This document shows, in pieces, positions 54,203 to 63,507 of a stretch of DNA of 64,000 nt. Source of the stretch: Staphylococcus cornubiensis (GTDB taxonomy: Bacteria > Bacillota > Bacilli > Staphylococcales > Staphylococcaceae); assembly GCF_900183575.1 (NCBI RefSeq), contig NZ_FXUZ01000004.1:124001-188000 (forward strand), in the 5' to 3' direction. Both the position numbers and the translations under genes were made by a program. Numbering within the stretch: position 1 is the first letter of the stretch; the number at the start of each line of letters is the position of its first letter. The notes below the pieces were generated by a model. That model was not told where the DNA came from and did no database searches. It saw only the letters and a program-made list of their open reading frames with translations.

Positions 54203-55135
54203 ATGAGTAAAGTGAGTATTATTGGTGCGGGTGCGGTAGGTTCAACGGCAGCGTATTTATTGTCTGAAACGCCATGGGTAAAAGAGGTTGTATTGGTTGA
54301 TGTGGATAAAGACCGCGCTCAAGGGCAAGCGTTAGACATGATGCACGGTATCGGTGTATCGCAAACTAAACGTGTGATAGCAGGTGATTATGAAGCGACG
54401 CAAGGTTCGGATATCATTATTATTACGATTGGTGTGCCGGAAAAAGTAGGGGAGTCTCGTCTCATTCCATTACAGAAGAATGCGGATATTTTAAAAGAGA
54501 TTGTGCCACAAATGACTGCGCATAGTCCAAATGCCAAAATTGTAACAGTGAGCAATCCGGTCGATATTTTAGCATATACGACTTATCAAATCAGTGGTAA
54601 AGCAGCTTCAGAGGTGATTGGTTTAGGGACATTGCTTGATACATCTCGTCTGAAATATTTGTTGAGTGAGTACTTTAATATCAGTCCGAAAAGTATAGAG
54701 GCGACAGTGGTAGGTGAACATGGTGACTCACAAGTCGTACTTTGGCGCCATGTCCGTATCGGTGGACTAACTTTAGAAGCATTTGCGGCCGCTCAAAATA
54801 TGACGTTACCAGAAAACTTTAAAGAAACGATGGCACAACGTGTGAAAGATACGGCTTTTGATGTATGGAAAATGAAAGGACCGAATTGTTATTGTGTTGC
54901 GAATGCGATTCAATGTTTGGTAGAAGCGCTATTGAGCCCAGAACGCCGCGTTTTACCGGTGTCAAATTTGTATACGACGTCGACTGGTTTGACGGTTTAT
55001 ATTAGTCTGCCAAGTATTGTAAGTGCGCAAGGGGTTGAACAAATGCTTCCTGAATTGCTGAATGCAGAAGAGGAAGCGCAATTAAATACTTCGTGTGCAG
55101 TGATGCATGACTATATCACACAATTGACTTTGTAA
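54203..55135 (+). CDS. L-lactate dehydrogenase-family enzyme with atypical specificity residue
   Basis: A 310-residue NAD-dependent LDH/MDH-fold enzyme. The nucleotide motif is GAGAVGS (residues 8-14). Catalytic residues are conserved: Arg in GESRL, Asp/Arg in GTLLDTSRL and His in GEHGDS. The specificity position (Gln102 in LDH, Arg in malate dehydrogenase) is Glu in PEKVGESR, so it may reduce a 2-oxoacid other than pyruvate. The Rex box at 54105 implies induction under reducing conditions. A YjiH-type carrier and IclR regulator follow on the same strand. Confidence 0.8.
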   Translation: MSKVSIIGAGAVGSTAAYLLSETPWVKEVVLVDVDKDRAQGQALDMMHGIGVSQTKRVIAGDYEATQGSDIIIITIGVPEKVGESRLIPLQKNADILKEIVPQMTAHSPNAKIVTVSNPVDILAYTTYQISGKAASEVIGLGTLLDTSRLKYLLSEYFNISPKSIEATVVGEHGDSQVVLWRHVRIGGLTLEAFAAAQNMTLPENFKETMAQRVKDTAFDVWKMKGPNCYCVANAIQCLVEALLSPERRVLPVSNLYTTSTGLTVYISLPSIVSAQGVEQMLPELLNAEEEAQLNTSCAVMHDYITQLTL

Positions 55136-55168
55136 CGAATAGAGAACAATGACAAGGAAGTTTTGACG

Positions 55169-56527
55169 ATGAAAAATAATTTACAACAAACCACAACTGA
55201 CAAAGTAGATATGAAAAACTTGATTAAATTTATTGTTGCGACACTTTTAGGGATTATCATTGTGCTTATTCCATTTTCTTTTGCGAATGGGGTCGATACG
55301 ATTTTATTCCACGTGATAAAAAGTTTTGTTTCGACATTTCAAGGACCGATGACTTGGCTGATTGCGTTTGTTTTTTGTGTGAGTGCAGTGATGGCTGTCA
55401 TCGATCAAATTTGGAAACCAGATTGGATTCGTAACAGTGCGACATTGAACCCCCTTTTTTCTACGACCCCTTTTTATACAATTAACCGTATACTCGGCAC
55501 GTTGATTACTTTGATGTGTCTTTTCCAAGTCGGGCCATTCTTCTTAACTTCTGAAGAGACTGGCGTGACAATGGTGAATTTAGCAGTGCAATTATCTATC
55601 ATTGTACCGATTATGTTGCTGTTCCAAACGTTAATTTTAGAATTTGGTGCGATGGAATTTATCGGTGAACTCATTGGATTTTTAATTAAGCCGGTCTTTA
55701 AAATCTCTGAAATCTGTGCAGTCAGTGCGATTAGTGCATGGGTTGGACCAGGGAATGCAGCGATACTGGCTTCTAAAGAACTGTTTGAAAAAGGGTATTA
55801 TACAGTGAAAGAGACGGCGATTCTTGGAAGTCAGTTCTCGACATCAAGTATTGGTTGGGTCGTTCTCGTGTGTAGTGTGCTCGGTGTTGTCGATGATTTC
55901 GGCATGATTTTCTTAGGGATTACAGTGATTGGTATGATTGTCGCATTTATTAGTGTACGTATTCCGCCTATTTCTCGTTATCTAGATGTATATGTTGACG
56001 GGACGCCATTAAAAGAAGTCCAAACATCAGCGCAACAATCAAAACTTAAAACAGCAACTACGAAAGCAACTGAGCGTGCAGCGAAAGTAACATCTCACAA
56101 TTTCATCAGTAAAAAGGACAATATGATGTTCTATGTCGTTTGGTTAATGCCGATTATTGTCTGTTGGGGAACGTTAGCACTGGCCATTTCAGTTTATACG
56201 CCATTACTTGCATGGGTTTCTTACCCAGTACAATGGATTTTACAATTGGCAGGCATACCGGAAGCGGCTGTCACAGCGAGTGCAATTATGTCAGGTTTTG
56301 CGGACAACTATTTACCAGTTATTTTAGGCGCGAATTTAACAGAAGCATCAAGTAAAGTGGTCATTGCGATGATGAGTATTTTACAACTGATTTTCTTATC
56401 TGAAATTGCGACTTTACTGACATCAGCGAATGCGGTTCAAAAGTTTTCGCATATTGTTATCATTTTCTTACAAAGAACCTTTATTGCATTACCCTTTGTC
56501 ATATTATTTGTGAAACTCTTCTTTTAA
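55169..56527 (+). CDS. YjiH-family membrane protein with nucleoside-recognition (Gate) domains
   Basis: A 452-residue membrane protein with about 10 hydrophobic helices. Two Gate-like blocks are visible (VSAISAWVGPGNAAILASKELFEKG and VTASAIMSGFADNYLPVILGAN), typical of YjiH proteins. ATG 55169 has AAGGAAG before it. It lies 33 bases after the dehydrogenase gene and 30 before an IclR regulator, so it probably moves the substrate or product of that enzyme. The true solute is unknown. Confidence 0.78.
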   Translation: MKNNLQQTTTDKVDMKNLIKFIVATLLGIIIVLIPFSFANGVDTILFHVIKSFVSTFQGPMTWLIAFVFCVSAVMAVIDQIWKPDWIRNSATLNPLFSTTPFYTINRILGTLITLMCLFQVGPFFLTSEETGVTMVNLAVQLSIIVPIMLLFQTLILEFGAMEFIGELIGFLIKPVFKISEICAVSAISAWVGPGNAAILASKELFEKGYYTVKETAILGSQFSTSSIGWVVLVCSVLGVVDDFGMIFLGITVIGMIVAFISVRIPPISRYLDVYVDGTPLKEVQTSAQQSKLKTATTKATERAAKVTSHNFISKKDNMMFYVVWLMPIIVCWGTLALAISVYTPLLAWVSYPVQWILQLAGIPEAAVTASAIMSGFADNYLPVILGANLTEASSKVVIAMMSILQLIFLSEIATLLTSANAVQKFSHIVIIFLQRTFIALPFVILFVKLFF

Positions 56528-56557
56528 GTGAAATAACAAGAAAGGTGGGCAAGTCCT

Positions 56558-57322
56558 TTGGCTGAATATACTCCGATTAAAACTGTCATTCAAGCGTTCG
56601 AAATTTTAGATATACTGTCTCAACATAAAAAAATCGGGATCAGTGAACTGGCGAGAGCAACAACTTTACCGAAAAGTACGGTTTATCGCAATTTAAGAAC
56701 ACTACTGGATTTGAATATTGTTGCGCAGGATGAAGATGAAAATTATTACCTGGGTTATAAAATTATGAAATATCAAAATCAAATGAAACAAACAGACTCG
56801 TTAATTCATCATTTGAAACCCTTTATGCGTAAACTTGTGGAAAAAACGGGAGAAGCTGTTAATTTGGGTATATTGGTCAATCAGCAAGTGTGTATTTTGC
56901 ATACGGAATATGGAGAGCAATATACATTACAGGCTCAGCTCGGTCCCACATCGATGTTACATTCTTCAGGTATGGGGAAATGGTTTTTAAATACATTTAC
57001 AGATGAAGCGTTGGAAGCTTATTTTAAGACTGCAGTATCGCGTACCATTCATACGATAACAGATGTAGTTGCCTTTAAACACTATATGGCGACACGTCCA
57101 CATCAAAATATTGTGGAAGATCGTGAAGAATATGAATATGGCTTGATGTGTATAGCGACACCAATTAGAGATGAGACAGGTACCATTCAGGCTTCGATAA
57201 GTATTTCAGGTCCGGTCAGTCGATTAGAACATAAGGGACTCGATAAGATGCAAGGTGCGTTACTTGAAGAAGCAAAAGGTGCAAGTGATTATTTACAAGA
57301 TGTCGGCTATTGGACATCGTGA
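56558..57322 (+). CDS. IclR family transcriptional regulator
   Basis: A 254-residue regulator. The winged helix (AFEILDILSQHKKIGISELARATTLPKSTVYRNLRTL) covers residues 12-48, and the C-terminal effector domain includes GEAVNLGILVNQQVCILHTEYG and EYEYGLMCIATPIRDE. It starts at TTG 56558 behind AAAGGTGG. As the third gene of the Rex-controlled unit it probably adds metabolite-specific control. Confidence 0.85.
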   Translation: MAEYTPIKTVIQAFEILDILSQHKKIGISELARATTLPKSTVYRNLRTLLDLNIVAQDEDENYYLGYKIMKYQNQMKQTDSLIHHLKPFMRKLVEKTGEAVNLGILVNQQVCILHTEYGEQYTLQAQLGPTSMLHSSGMGKWFLNTFTDEALEAYFKTAVSRTIHTITDVVAFKHYMATRPHQNIVEDREEYEYGLMCIATPIRDETGTIQASISISGPVSRLEHKGLDKMQGALLEEAKGASDYLQDVGYWTS

Positions 57323-57408
57323 TGTGAAGTTACGTCTAGTTTTAATGGAAGCAGATGAGGTCAAACTTCGATTCAAAGGATGTTGTTAGAAATACTTTTA
57401 AACATATG

Positions 57409-57447
57409 AGAAGCTGGGATGTTCACAGTGCCCGAGCTTCTTTTTTT
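57409..57447 (+). terminator. Terminator after IclR gene
   Basis: AGAAGCT-GGG (57409-57418) pairs with CCCGAGCTTCT (57431-57441) with one bulge, followed by seven T. Confidence 0.8.
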
Positions 57448-57533
57448 CGCTTTATGCCAAAAGATGACACTAAAACGCGACGTGACAATGGAAAGAAAAT
57501 TTTTGTACAAAGGTGTTGTGATTGATGCTCACT

Positions 57534-57578
57534 ATTTTGACAAATATGCTTGTCAAAATGACTAATGCATTATATATT
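57534..57578 (+). promoter_or_regulatory. Promoter with perfect inverted-repeat operator for the XRE gene
   Basis: ATTTTGACAA (57534-57543) and TTGTCAAAAT (57550-57559) are perfect 10-bp arms with a 6-bp spacer. The right arm contains the -35 TTGTCA (57550-57555), followed after 17 bp by TATATT (57573-57578). The XRE protein encoded next is the likely binder. Confidence 0.7.
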
Positions 57579-57601
57579 TGATGGAGTAAGGAGTTGAATG
57601 T

Positions 57602-57805
57602 ATGAAAAATAGGTTGAAGGAGCTGCGGGCGCGTGACGGCTACAACCAAACACAACTCGCAAAAAAGGCAGGCATTTCACGTCAAACGGTCTCATTAATC
57701 GAACGCAATGGTTTTACACCTTCGATACTCACAGCGATAAAAATTGCACGTATATTTGAGGAACCGGTAGAAAATGTCTTTATCATAGAGGAGGAAGATC
57801 TGTGA
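57602..57805 (+). CDS. Small XRE/Cro-like regulator (YozG/YgzD-like)
   Basis: A 67-residue protein that is almost only a helix-turn-helix domain (LKELRARDGYNQTQLAKKAGISRQTVSLIERNGFTPS). AAGGAG lies 8 nt before ATG. It overlaps the start of the membrane protein gene by four bases, so they are a coupled pair. Such pairs with a DUF3169-type protein are common in Firmicutes; the regulator probably controls both genes through the repeat at 57534. Confidence 0.88.
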   Translation: MKNRLKELRARDGYNQTQLAKKAGISRQTVSLIERNGFTPSILTAIKIARIFEEPVENVFIIEEEDL

Positions 57806-58527
57806 AAGTAAGACGTTATTTAATGTTCGTAATTCTAGGTGGTATCGTTGGCGGTTTAGTTTCATTATTGATTAATGGTGTAGATTTTCGATATCTCATC
57901 CAACATATTGAATTTATGGATCAACAATTTATGGTGATTTCATGTATCGTCGTCACACTCTGTATCGTTGGGTTGACGTTATGGCAATATCAAATACAGA
58001 AAGCAGCATTAAAATTGAAGTCTCGTGTTGAAAATCAAACAGACATTGAAGAAACCGATGCATTGGATAATCAAGCGAATTTGAAGTTTATATTGGTAAG
58101 TGTCATCCTTTATGTCCAATACTTAATCAGTTTTGCTTTCTTTTTTGTCCTTGTGCTAGGAAATGAAGGGAATTTAGCGTTGATAACAGGCATGATTCCA
58201 TTCCTTTTTACTTCCATTCCAGCAGTGATGATTGGCTTCTTCCAGAGAAAATTTGATCGACGTACTCCCAAATTGGGGGAAGCACAATTTACGGAAAAAG
58301 TGCTCGAAATCATGGATGAAGGGGAACGCCATATTACAGTAGTGTCACTATTTAAAGTGTATCATATGAATTTATCGTTAATTATTGTGAGTGTGATACT
58401 ATTATCGTTCTTTTCTTTAGTCACAGGAATGAATCAGTTTTTAGGCGTATTGTTTATGATTATATTGTTCATTTACAATGCATTCGGTTATTTATGGAAA
58501 GTGAGACGCTTTTATCGAGAGGGATAA
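57802..58527 (+). CDS. DUF3169-like membrane protein
   Basis: A 241-residue membrane protein. Hydrophobic helices lie near residues 5-25, 45-67, 98-120, 125-145 and two close to the C-terminus, with the conserved middle segment RRTPKLGEAQFTEKVLEIMDEGE. The start GTG overlaps the XRE stop (GTGA). DUF3169 proteins are always seen with small XRE regulators; function unknown, perhaps signal sensing or stress tolerance. Confidence 0.78.
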   Translation: MKVRRYLMFVILGGIVGGLVSLLINGVDFRYLIQHIEFMDQQFMVISCIVVTLCIVGLTLWQYQIQKAALKLKSRVENQTDIEETDALDNQANLKFILVSVILYVQYLISFAFFFVLVLGNEGNLALITGMIPFLFTSIPAVMIGFFQRKFDRRTPKLGEAQFTEKVLEIMDEGERHITVVSLFKVYHMNLSLIIVSVILLSFFSLVTGMNQFLGVLFMIILFIYNAFGYLWKVRRFYREG

Positions 58528-58572
58528 GAGAAGTGTGCGGGATGTCTCCCCGAACACTACCGGCATACTTAT

Positions 58573-58621
58573 AAAAAAGAGTAAAGACGTCGCATGATGG
58601 TGCGTGTCCTTACTCTTTTTC
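58573..58621. terminator. Bidirectional terminator between convergent genes
   Basis: AAAAAGAGTAA (58574-58584) pairs with TTACTCTTTTT (58610-58620), with further GAC/GTC pairing inside. It lies between the DUF3169 gene and the - strand alcohol dehydrogenase. Confidence 0.85.
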
Positions 58622-58653
58622 ATTTGGAATGGGAATTAAAATGGATACGAATG

Positions 58654-59694
58654 TTAGTCGTTAGAGATGATGACTTTTAATGTACCTTCTTGAGCGGCAT
58701 TGCCAAACACTTCATAAGCTTCTAACATCTCATCCATCTTGAAGTGGTGAGTAATGAGCTTTTCAGGTTGAACTTTACCAGACTCTACTGTTTTTAATAA
58801 TAATGGTGTAGAGTAGCCACTCACAAGACCAGTTGTAATAGAGATGTTTTTAATCCACAATTCTTCAAGGTGTAAATCAACCTTTGTACCGTGCACACCA
58901 ATGTTAGCAATACGTGCACCAGGGCTAATGATTTTTTGACATAATTCGAACGTTGCCGGAATGCCGACTGCCTCCATTGCGACATCGACACCACGTCCGC
59001 CTGTTAATTCATGAATACGTTCGAGGACATTTTCGCTACCGCTGTTAATCGAAGCAGTTGCACCTAAATCTTTCGCAGCTTGTAAACGATTATCATCAAG
59101 GTCAATCATAATAATCTCAGCAGGTGAATAGAATTGTGCAGTGAGCACCGCAGCTAAACCGATTGGACCGGCACCAACGATGGCAACTGTATCACCTGGA
59201 TTTACATTGGCACTTAATGTTCCAATTTCAAAACTTGTCGGTAAAATATCACTTAACATTACCAGTGCTTCGTCATTCGCACCATCTGGCACACGGTGTA
59301 AACTGTTGTCTGCATGTGGAATACGGACATACTCTGCTTGCGTACCATCAATCAAGTGTCCTAAAATCCAACCACCATCTTCACAGTGCGCATACAGTTG
59401 TTTTTTACAGTAATAACATGAGCCACAAGCTGTTACGGCTGAAATAATGACTTTATCGCCTTTTTTAAATTGTGTTACTGAATCGCCCACTTCTTCAACA
59501 ATTCCTACACCTTCATGGCCTAAAATACGACCATCAGTGACAGCAGGGACGTCTCCTTTTAAAATGTGTAAGTCAGTTCCGCAAATCGTTGTTTTTACTA
59601 CTTTAACAATAACGTCTGTTGGCTTTTGCAATTGTGGTTTTTCAACTTCGATCCATTCTTTTTTTCCAGGACCACGATAAACAAGTGCTTTCAT
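58654..59694 (-). CDS. Zinc-dependent medium-chain alcohol dehydrogenase
   Basis: A 346-residue MDR enzyme. The catalytic zinc ligands are the Cys in TTICGTDLH and the GHEGVG block (His-Glu). The structural zinc lobe has four cysteines (CGSCYYCKKQLYAHC). The NAD motif VGAGPIGLAA is near residue 172, and the Asp in MIDLDDNRL indicates NAD preference. GGGGAGGA precedes the ATG. It is monocistronic. The substrate (short alcohol, aldehyde or polyol) is not clear. Confidence 0.88.
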   Translation of the reverse strand: MKALVYRGPGKKEWIEVEKPQLQKPTDVIVKVVKTTICGTDLHILKGDVPAVTDGRILGHEGVGIVEEVGDSVTQFKKGDKVIISAVTACGSCYYCKKQLYAHCEDGGWILGHLIDGTQAEYVRIPHADNSLHRVPDGANDEALVMLSDILPTSFEIGTLSANVNPGDTVAIVGAGPIGLAAVLTAQFYSPAEIIMIDLDDNRLQAAKDLGATASINSGSENVLERIHELTGGRGVDVAMEAVGIPATFELCQKIISPGARIANIGVHGTKVDLHLEELWIKNISITTGLVSGYSTPLLLKTVESGKVQPEKLITHHFKMDEMLEAYEVFGNAAQEGTLKVIISND

Positions 59695-60162
59695 TTTAAC
59701 ATTCCTCCCCAGGACATTTGTCTTTATTTTCGCACTATTCTATAAACAAGGTCAATAATAGTGTAAAAATATTATATTAAACTTACACGATTTATAACTA
59801 TATTATATTCCTAGAAAATGATTATTCAACGCATTTTGAGGGTGATATGCATCAGATTCACAGTAATGCCACAGAACGTTCACCAGTTTGAAACACTTCG
59901 CTTTTAGAGAAAAAGTGTCTTGTTTGTAGTTTGCGGATGAAGAAGTTTTATAGATATTGATATGAATGATGATGCTACTTTACAACTTTAATGATAAAGA
60001 GGCATTGACTTAAATACTGGATAGAAAATATAAAAATATTGGAGTAAAATTGTAATAGTTATGAACAAGACGTTAATCGTGTGTCACAGTTTAACAACAA
60101 ACCAAAGTGATTGATTGTAAAAGCGTTATCGGGATGAATTCATAAAGAAAGTGTGAAGTGTT
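59695..60162. other. Intergenic region between divergent adh and XRE-ImmA genes
   Basis: About 470 AT-rich bases with no convincing ORF. CACTATT (59733-59739) and AATAGTG (59757-59763) form an inverted repeat over a minus-strand promoter-like pair TTTACA/TATAGA, a possible regulatory site for the alcohol dehydrogenase. Nothing else was recognised. Confidence 0.4.
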
Positions 60163-61350
60163 ATGTTTAGAGGTGAAAATCTTAAAGCATTAAGAATGAT
60201 TGAAGGATGTAGTCGTAAATCATTAACAGACGTACTACAAACTTCTGAACACGTGATTTGGCAATATGAAGTACAAAATATGGTACCTGAAATAAACGAA
60301 ATACGCACTTTAGCAGAGAGGTTTAGTGTAAAGACTCGTTTTTTCTTTTCATACCAACAGCCTTTATTGAAAGAAGAGATTGTTGAGAGACATACAATTG
60401 CTTTTCAACTCAACAGGCATAGGACAAGCACGAAAATTTTAAGTCAAAACCATGCGCAAGCAAACTTTTATGCGCAATTGACAGACTATTTATCAGGATA
60501 TGTCAAACAACCTCATCCACCAATACTGACATTGATTCACAAGATTGATCGTTACTTTTCACAAAATATGGATGCAAGAGCACGTATTCAACTGATTGCA
60601 AACGAGGCACGTGAGGTGGTATTAAAACATCAATCAAATGACCAGCTCCTATTGGCATTAGAAAAATTTGGTATTTACATTTATGAAAAAGACTTAACTG
60701 ATGATGCAGATGCTTACAGTTTTTGGTCAAAACACCAAGTTCCATTCATCATTTTATCTAATAATAAAGGTGTTGCTGTTCGAAGACACTTTGATTTAGC
60801 GCATGAGTTAGGCCATTTGTTACTCCATCGTCAAGTTGAATTTGATATGTTGTCACACGAAGCGTTTCAAGCAATTGAAAAAGAAGCAGATATTTTTGCG
60901 GCGGAGTTTTTATTACCCGAGAAACAATTTATTGAATCTTTTAATCAAGTTAAGAAGAAATCAAACCCTGATTATTTTGTGATGTTAAAGGAACAATGGT
61001 ATGTTTCTATACAAGCGATGGCGATGCGGGCATATTATTTAGGTTTATTATCAGATGCGCAATATCGTTATTTTTGGTCATTAATTAACAAAAAGGGTTA
61101 TAAAAAGAGAGAGCCGCTAGACGTAGACATCAAATTACCTAAGCCTGTAAAAATCAATAGCTTATTAAATATGTTGTTCTCTAAAAAAGTACTGACACCC
61201 GAAATTCTACTTGATGATTTGCAAATTGAACCAGAATTTTTGTATAAAAAAGCGAGTATAAGCGAAAAGTTATTTGAAAAATTCATGCAACAAGAAAAGC
61301 GGACAGCTGAAGCAGATGTGTTAAAAGGTTTCGTTATCCCCTTCACCTAA
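60163..61350 (+). CDS. XRE regulator fused to ImmA/IrrE metallopeptidase
   Basis: A 395-residue protein. An N-terminal HTH (about 5-60: LKALRMIEGCSRKSLTDVLQTSEHVIWQYE) is joined to a COG2856 zinc peptidase domain with His214-Glu215-x-x-His218 (DLAHELGHLLLH) and a downstream EKEADIFAAEFLLP helix with the third ligand. Such fusions cleave partner repressors in phage, ICE and stress systems. Here no phage genes adjoin, and it is a single gene ending at a terminator shared with lctP. The start has only a weak binding site. Confidence 0.85.
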   Translation: MFRGENLKALRMIEGCSRKSLTDVLQTSEHVIWQYEVQNMVPEINEIRTLAERFSVKTRFFFSYQQPLLKEEIVERHTIAFQLNRHRTSTKILSQNHAQANFYAQLTDYLSGYVKQPHPPILTLIHKIDRYFSQNMDARARIQLIANEAREVVLKHQSNDQLLLALEKFGIYIYEKDLTDDADAYSFWSKHQVPFIILSNNKGVAVRRHFDLAHELGHLLLHRQVEFDMLSHEAFQAIEKEADIFAAEFLLPEKQFIESFNQVKKKSNPDYFVMLKEQWYVSIQAMAMRAYYLGLLSDAQYRYFWSLINKKGYKKREPLDVDIKLPKPVKINSLLNMLFSKKVLTPEILLDDLQIEPEFLYKKASISEKLFEKFMQQEKRTAEADVLKGFVIPFT

Positions 61351-61379
61351 ACACTTCATGTTAATCATGCATCAAAAAA

Positions 61380-61417
61380 GAGTGCAGCGACATCAATGGT
61401 CACTGCACTCCTTTTAT
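61380..61417. terminator. Bidirectional terminator between convergent XRE-ImmA and lctP
   Basis: GAGTGCAGCGAC (61380-61391) pairs with GTCACTGCACTC (61399-61410) with one mismatch. An A-run precedes it and CTTTT follows. Confidence 0.85.
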
Positions 61418-61432
61418 GATGATTTTTGAATG

Positions 61433-63037
61433 TTAGAAGAAAAATGTTGCGAAGACAAATGCACTGATACCGACAAGTGCACAATATAACAATGCAGGCC
61501 CGAGTGTTTTACGAATCACACTACCTTCTTTACCTGCCATGTTAACGACAGCACACACTGCTACGACGTTATGCACACAGATCATGTTACCTGCAGCGCC
61601 CCCAATCACTTGAGCGGCCAATACAGTATGTAGATCAGTACCAATCGCATCAGCAATGTTCGCTTGTACAGGTGCAAATGTTAAAGTTGAAACAGTTGCA
61701 CTTCCTGTAATAAATGATCCGAGTGCGCCTAAGAATGGTGCGACGAACAACCACATATCACCAAATGTGTGAGCCATCCCGTTCGCAATAAATTCAGGCA
61801 TGCTGAGTAAATCTTTACTGTTAACACCTGAGTTACTAAATACATGCACCATTGCCAAAGTAGCGATCAATGTAAAACCTGTGACGCTGATTGTTTTGGC
61901 AGAATCTTTGCAGGCTTTTGAAAAATGTCGGAATGATTTACGTTGGATAATGATCGCAAAAATAGCTGCAATAAATAATATCGTTCCTGGTGAATAAAGT
62001 AATTGCCAACTTGATGAAATGGTTTGATAGCCTAAAATCTGATTCCAAGATAAGTCGAGTACAGTCGTTGTAAATGTTTTAACCGGTGCAACGATACGCG
62101 TTAACAATAAAAGTACAACGACGATTAAATAAGGTGACCAAGCGGATAGTAAGCTCATTTCATGGGGTTGAGACAAGTCTGATGCTTGGTAATCATCTGT
62201 TAACGCTTCTGTCCATTCGTTTTTAGGAACAAGCCAACCTTTTCTCGCAGTCACAACGGCAACGATTAATGTTGTCAGTGAGCTTAAAATAGACACAAAC
62301 TCTGGCCCTGTCAGTACAGCATAAATCCATGCAGCAACTGCGTACACGACACCGATGAGTAAAGTCCATGGCAAGATTTCTAATATCGCTTTCAGTTTGT
62401 TTGATTTTCCAAAGAAGATAATCATTGTTGTTACGATGATGAGCGGAATGAATACACCACTGAATAAATCGATTAATGTAATGTGAATGGCTGTTTCAGA
62501 AAACAATTGTTCATTTGCTCTTTTTAATGTACTTAAACCGACAATGACAGGTGTACCTACTGCACCGAATGATACGGAAATACTGTCTGCGATTAACGCG
62601 GTAGTGACACTCACAAGTGGTCTAAAGCCTAATGCAACCATTAATGGTGCAGTGACCATGGCAGGTGTTCCAAAACCAGAAGCACCTTCAATTAAAGAAC
62701 CAAATAAAAATGCGACGATAATCACTTGGATACGCATATCGCTAGAGACACTTTGGAAACTTGCATTGATACGTGCAACAGCATTCGTTTCACGTAATGT
62801 ATTTAATAAAGTTAATGCACCAAATAAGATTAAAATGATTGTTAATGTTTTATGGGCACCTTGTAATAAAGACGCACCGATAACGCCTGCTTCAATCCCC
62901 CATACTGAAAAGCCAAGCAATGTCACAACGATTGCACTAATGGTCATCCCAACAAGTGCTGACATACGCAACAAGACTAAACAAATAAAAGGTGTGATGA
63001 CTGCACTTAATGCGACAAGCATCAATAAAGTATTCAT
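61433..63037 (-). CDS. lctP: L-lactate permease LctP
   Basis: A 534-residue membrane carrier of the LctP family with about 12-14 helices. Family signatures are GSLIEGASGFGTPAMVTAPLMVALGF and the C-terminal VIGGAAGNMICVHNVVAVCAVVNM. GGGGGTC precedes ATG 63037. The AT-rich upstream region has only a half match to a Rex site (TTTCACAA at 63222-63229), although lctP is a Rex target in S. aureus. It imports or exports lactate with protons. Confidence 0.92.
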   Translation of the reverse strand: MNTLLMLVALSAVITPFICLVLLRMSALVGMTISAIVVTLLGFSVWGIEAGVIGASLLQGAHKTLTIILILFGALTLLNTLRETNAVARINASFQSVSSDMRIQVIIVAFLFGSLIEGASGFGTPAMVTAPLMVALGFRPLVSVTTALIADSISVSFGAVGTPVIVGLSTLKRANEQLFSETAIHITLIDLFSGVFIPLIIVTTMIIFFGKSNKLKAILEILPWTLLIGVVYAVAAWIYAVLTGPEFVSILSSLTTLIVAVVTARKGWLVPKNEWTEALTDDYQASDLSQPHEMSLLSAWSPYLIVVVLLLLTRIVAPVKTFTTTVLDLSWNQILGYQTISSSWQLLYSPGTILFIAAIFAIIIQRKSFRHFSKACKDSAKTISVTGFTLIATLAMVHVFSNSGVNSKDLLSMPEFIANGMAHTFGDMWLFVAPFLGALGSFITGSATVSTLTFAPVQANIADAIGTDLHTVLAAQVIGGAAGNMICVHNVVAVCAVVNMAGKEGSVIRKTLGPALLYCALVGISAFVFATFFF

Positions 63038-63418
63038 TTTTTGACCCCCTAAAAAATCTTTCCCTTTAAAGACATCTAATGACTAGATGACTGTATCGAT
63101 TGAATTGTAAGCGTTTTTACTATAAATTGCAATCTAATTTTTAGCGCATCTTTTTTATTCGTCACATTTCTGCCATATTTTACTATTACACATAAATTTT
63201 TAATTCAATTTTTCACAAAAAAGAGCAAAATTAAATAGAGAAATCAGTGTGATAAACATGCACTGTGTCATAAATACATATGTCAGAAGCTATAAAAGTA
63301 GCACACATATTTTCATTATTTATTTTTACAGACTAATAATTATAAAATGAAAGTTTTTTTAAAAAAAAGATAAACAATTGCAACTGTTTGTATCTTCATG
63401 GTCCAATCGAATTTTAAA
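63038..63418. other. Intergenic region between divergent lctP and bioD
   Basis: About 380 very AT-rich bases with no convincing gene. It should hold the lctP promoter. Only half of a Rex palindrome is seen at 63222-63229; no repeat was recognised. Confidence 0.4.
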
Positions 63419-63446
63419 TGTAAACTAAATATAAAATATGTTTACA
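63419..63446. promoter_or_regulatory. BirA (biotin repressor) operator
   Basis: TGTAAAC (63419-63425) and GTTTACA (63440-63446) are perfect inverted arms 14 bases apart, the architecture of staphylococcal BirA operators. It lies 60 bases upstream of bioD. Confidence 0.75.
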
Positions 63447-63507
63447 ATAAGGCGTGGAAACAGTAACATATGAACAGTACTCCATTAAAAGAGTAGAGGT
63501 GACATAA

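Noticed and set aside
63215..63232. Rex operator upstream of lctP
   Set aside because: Only one half (TTTCACAA) matches; the other half is too degraded to call a site.
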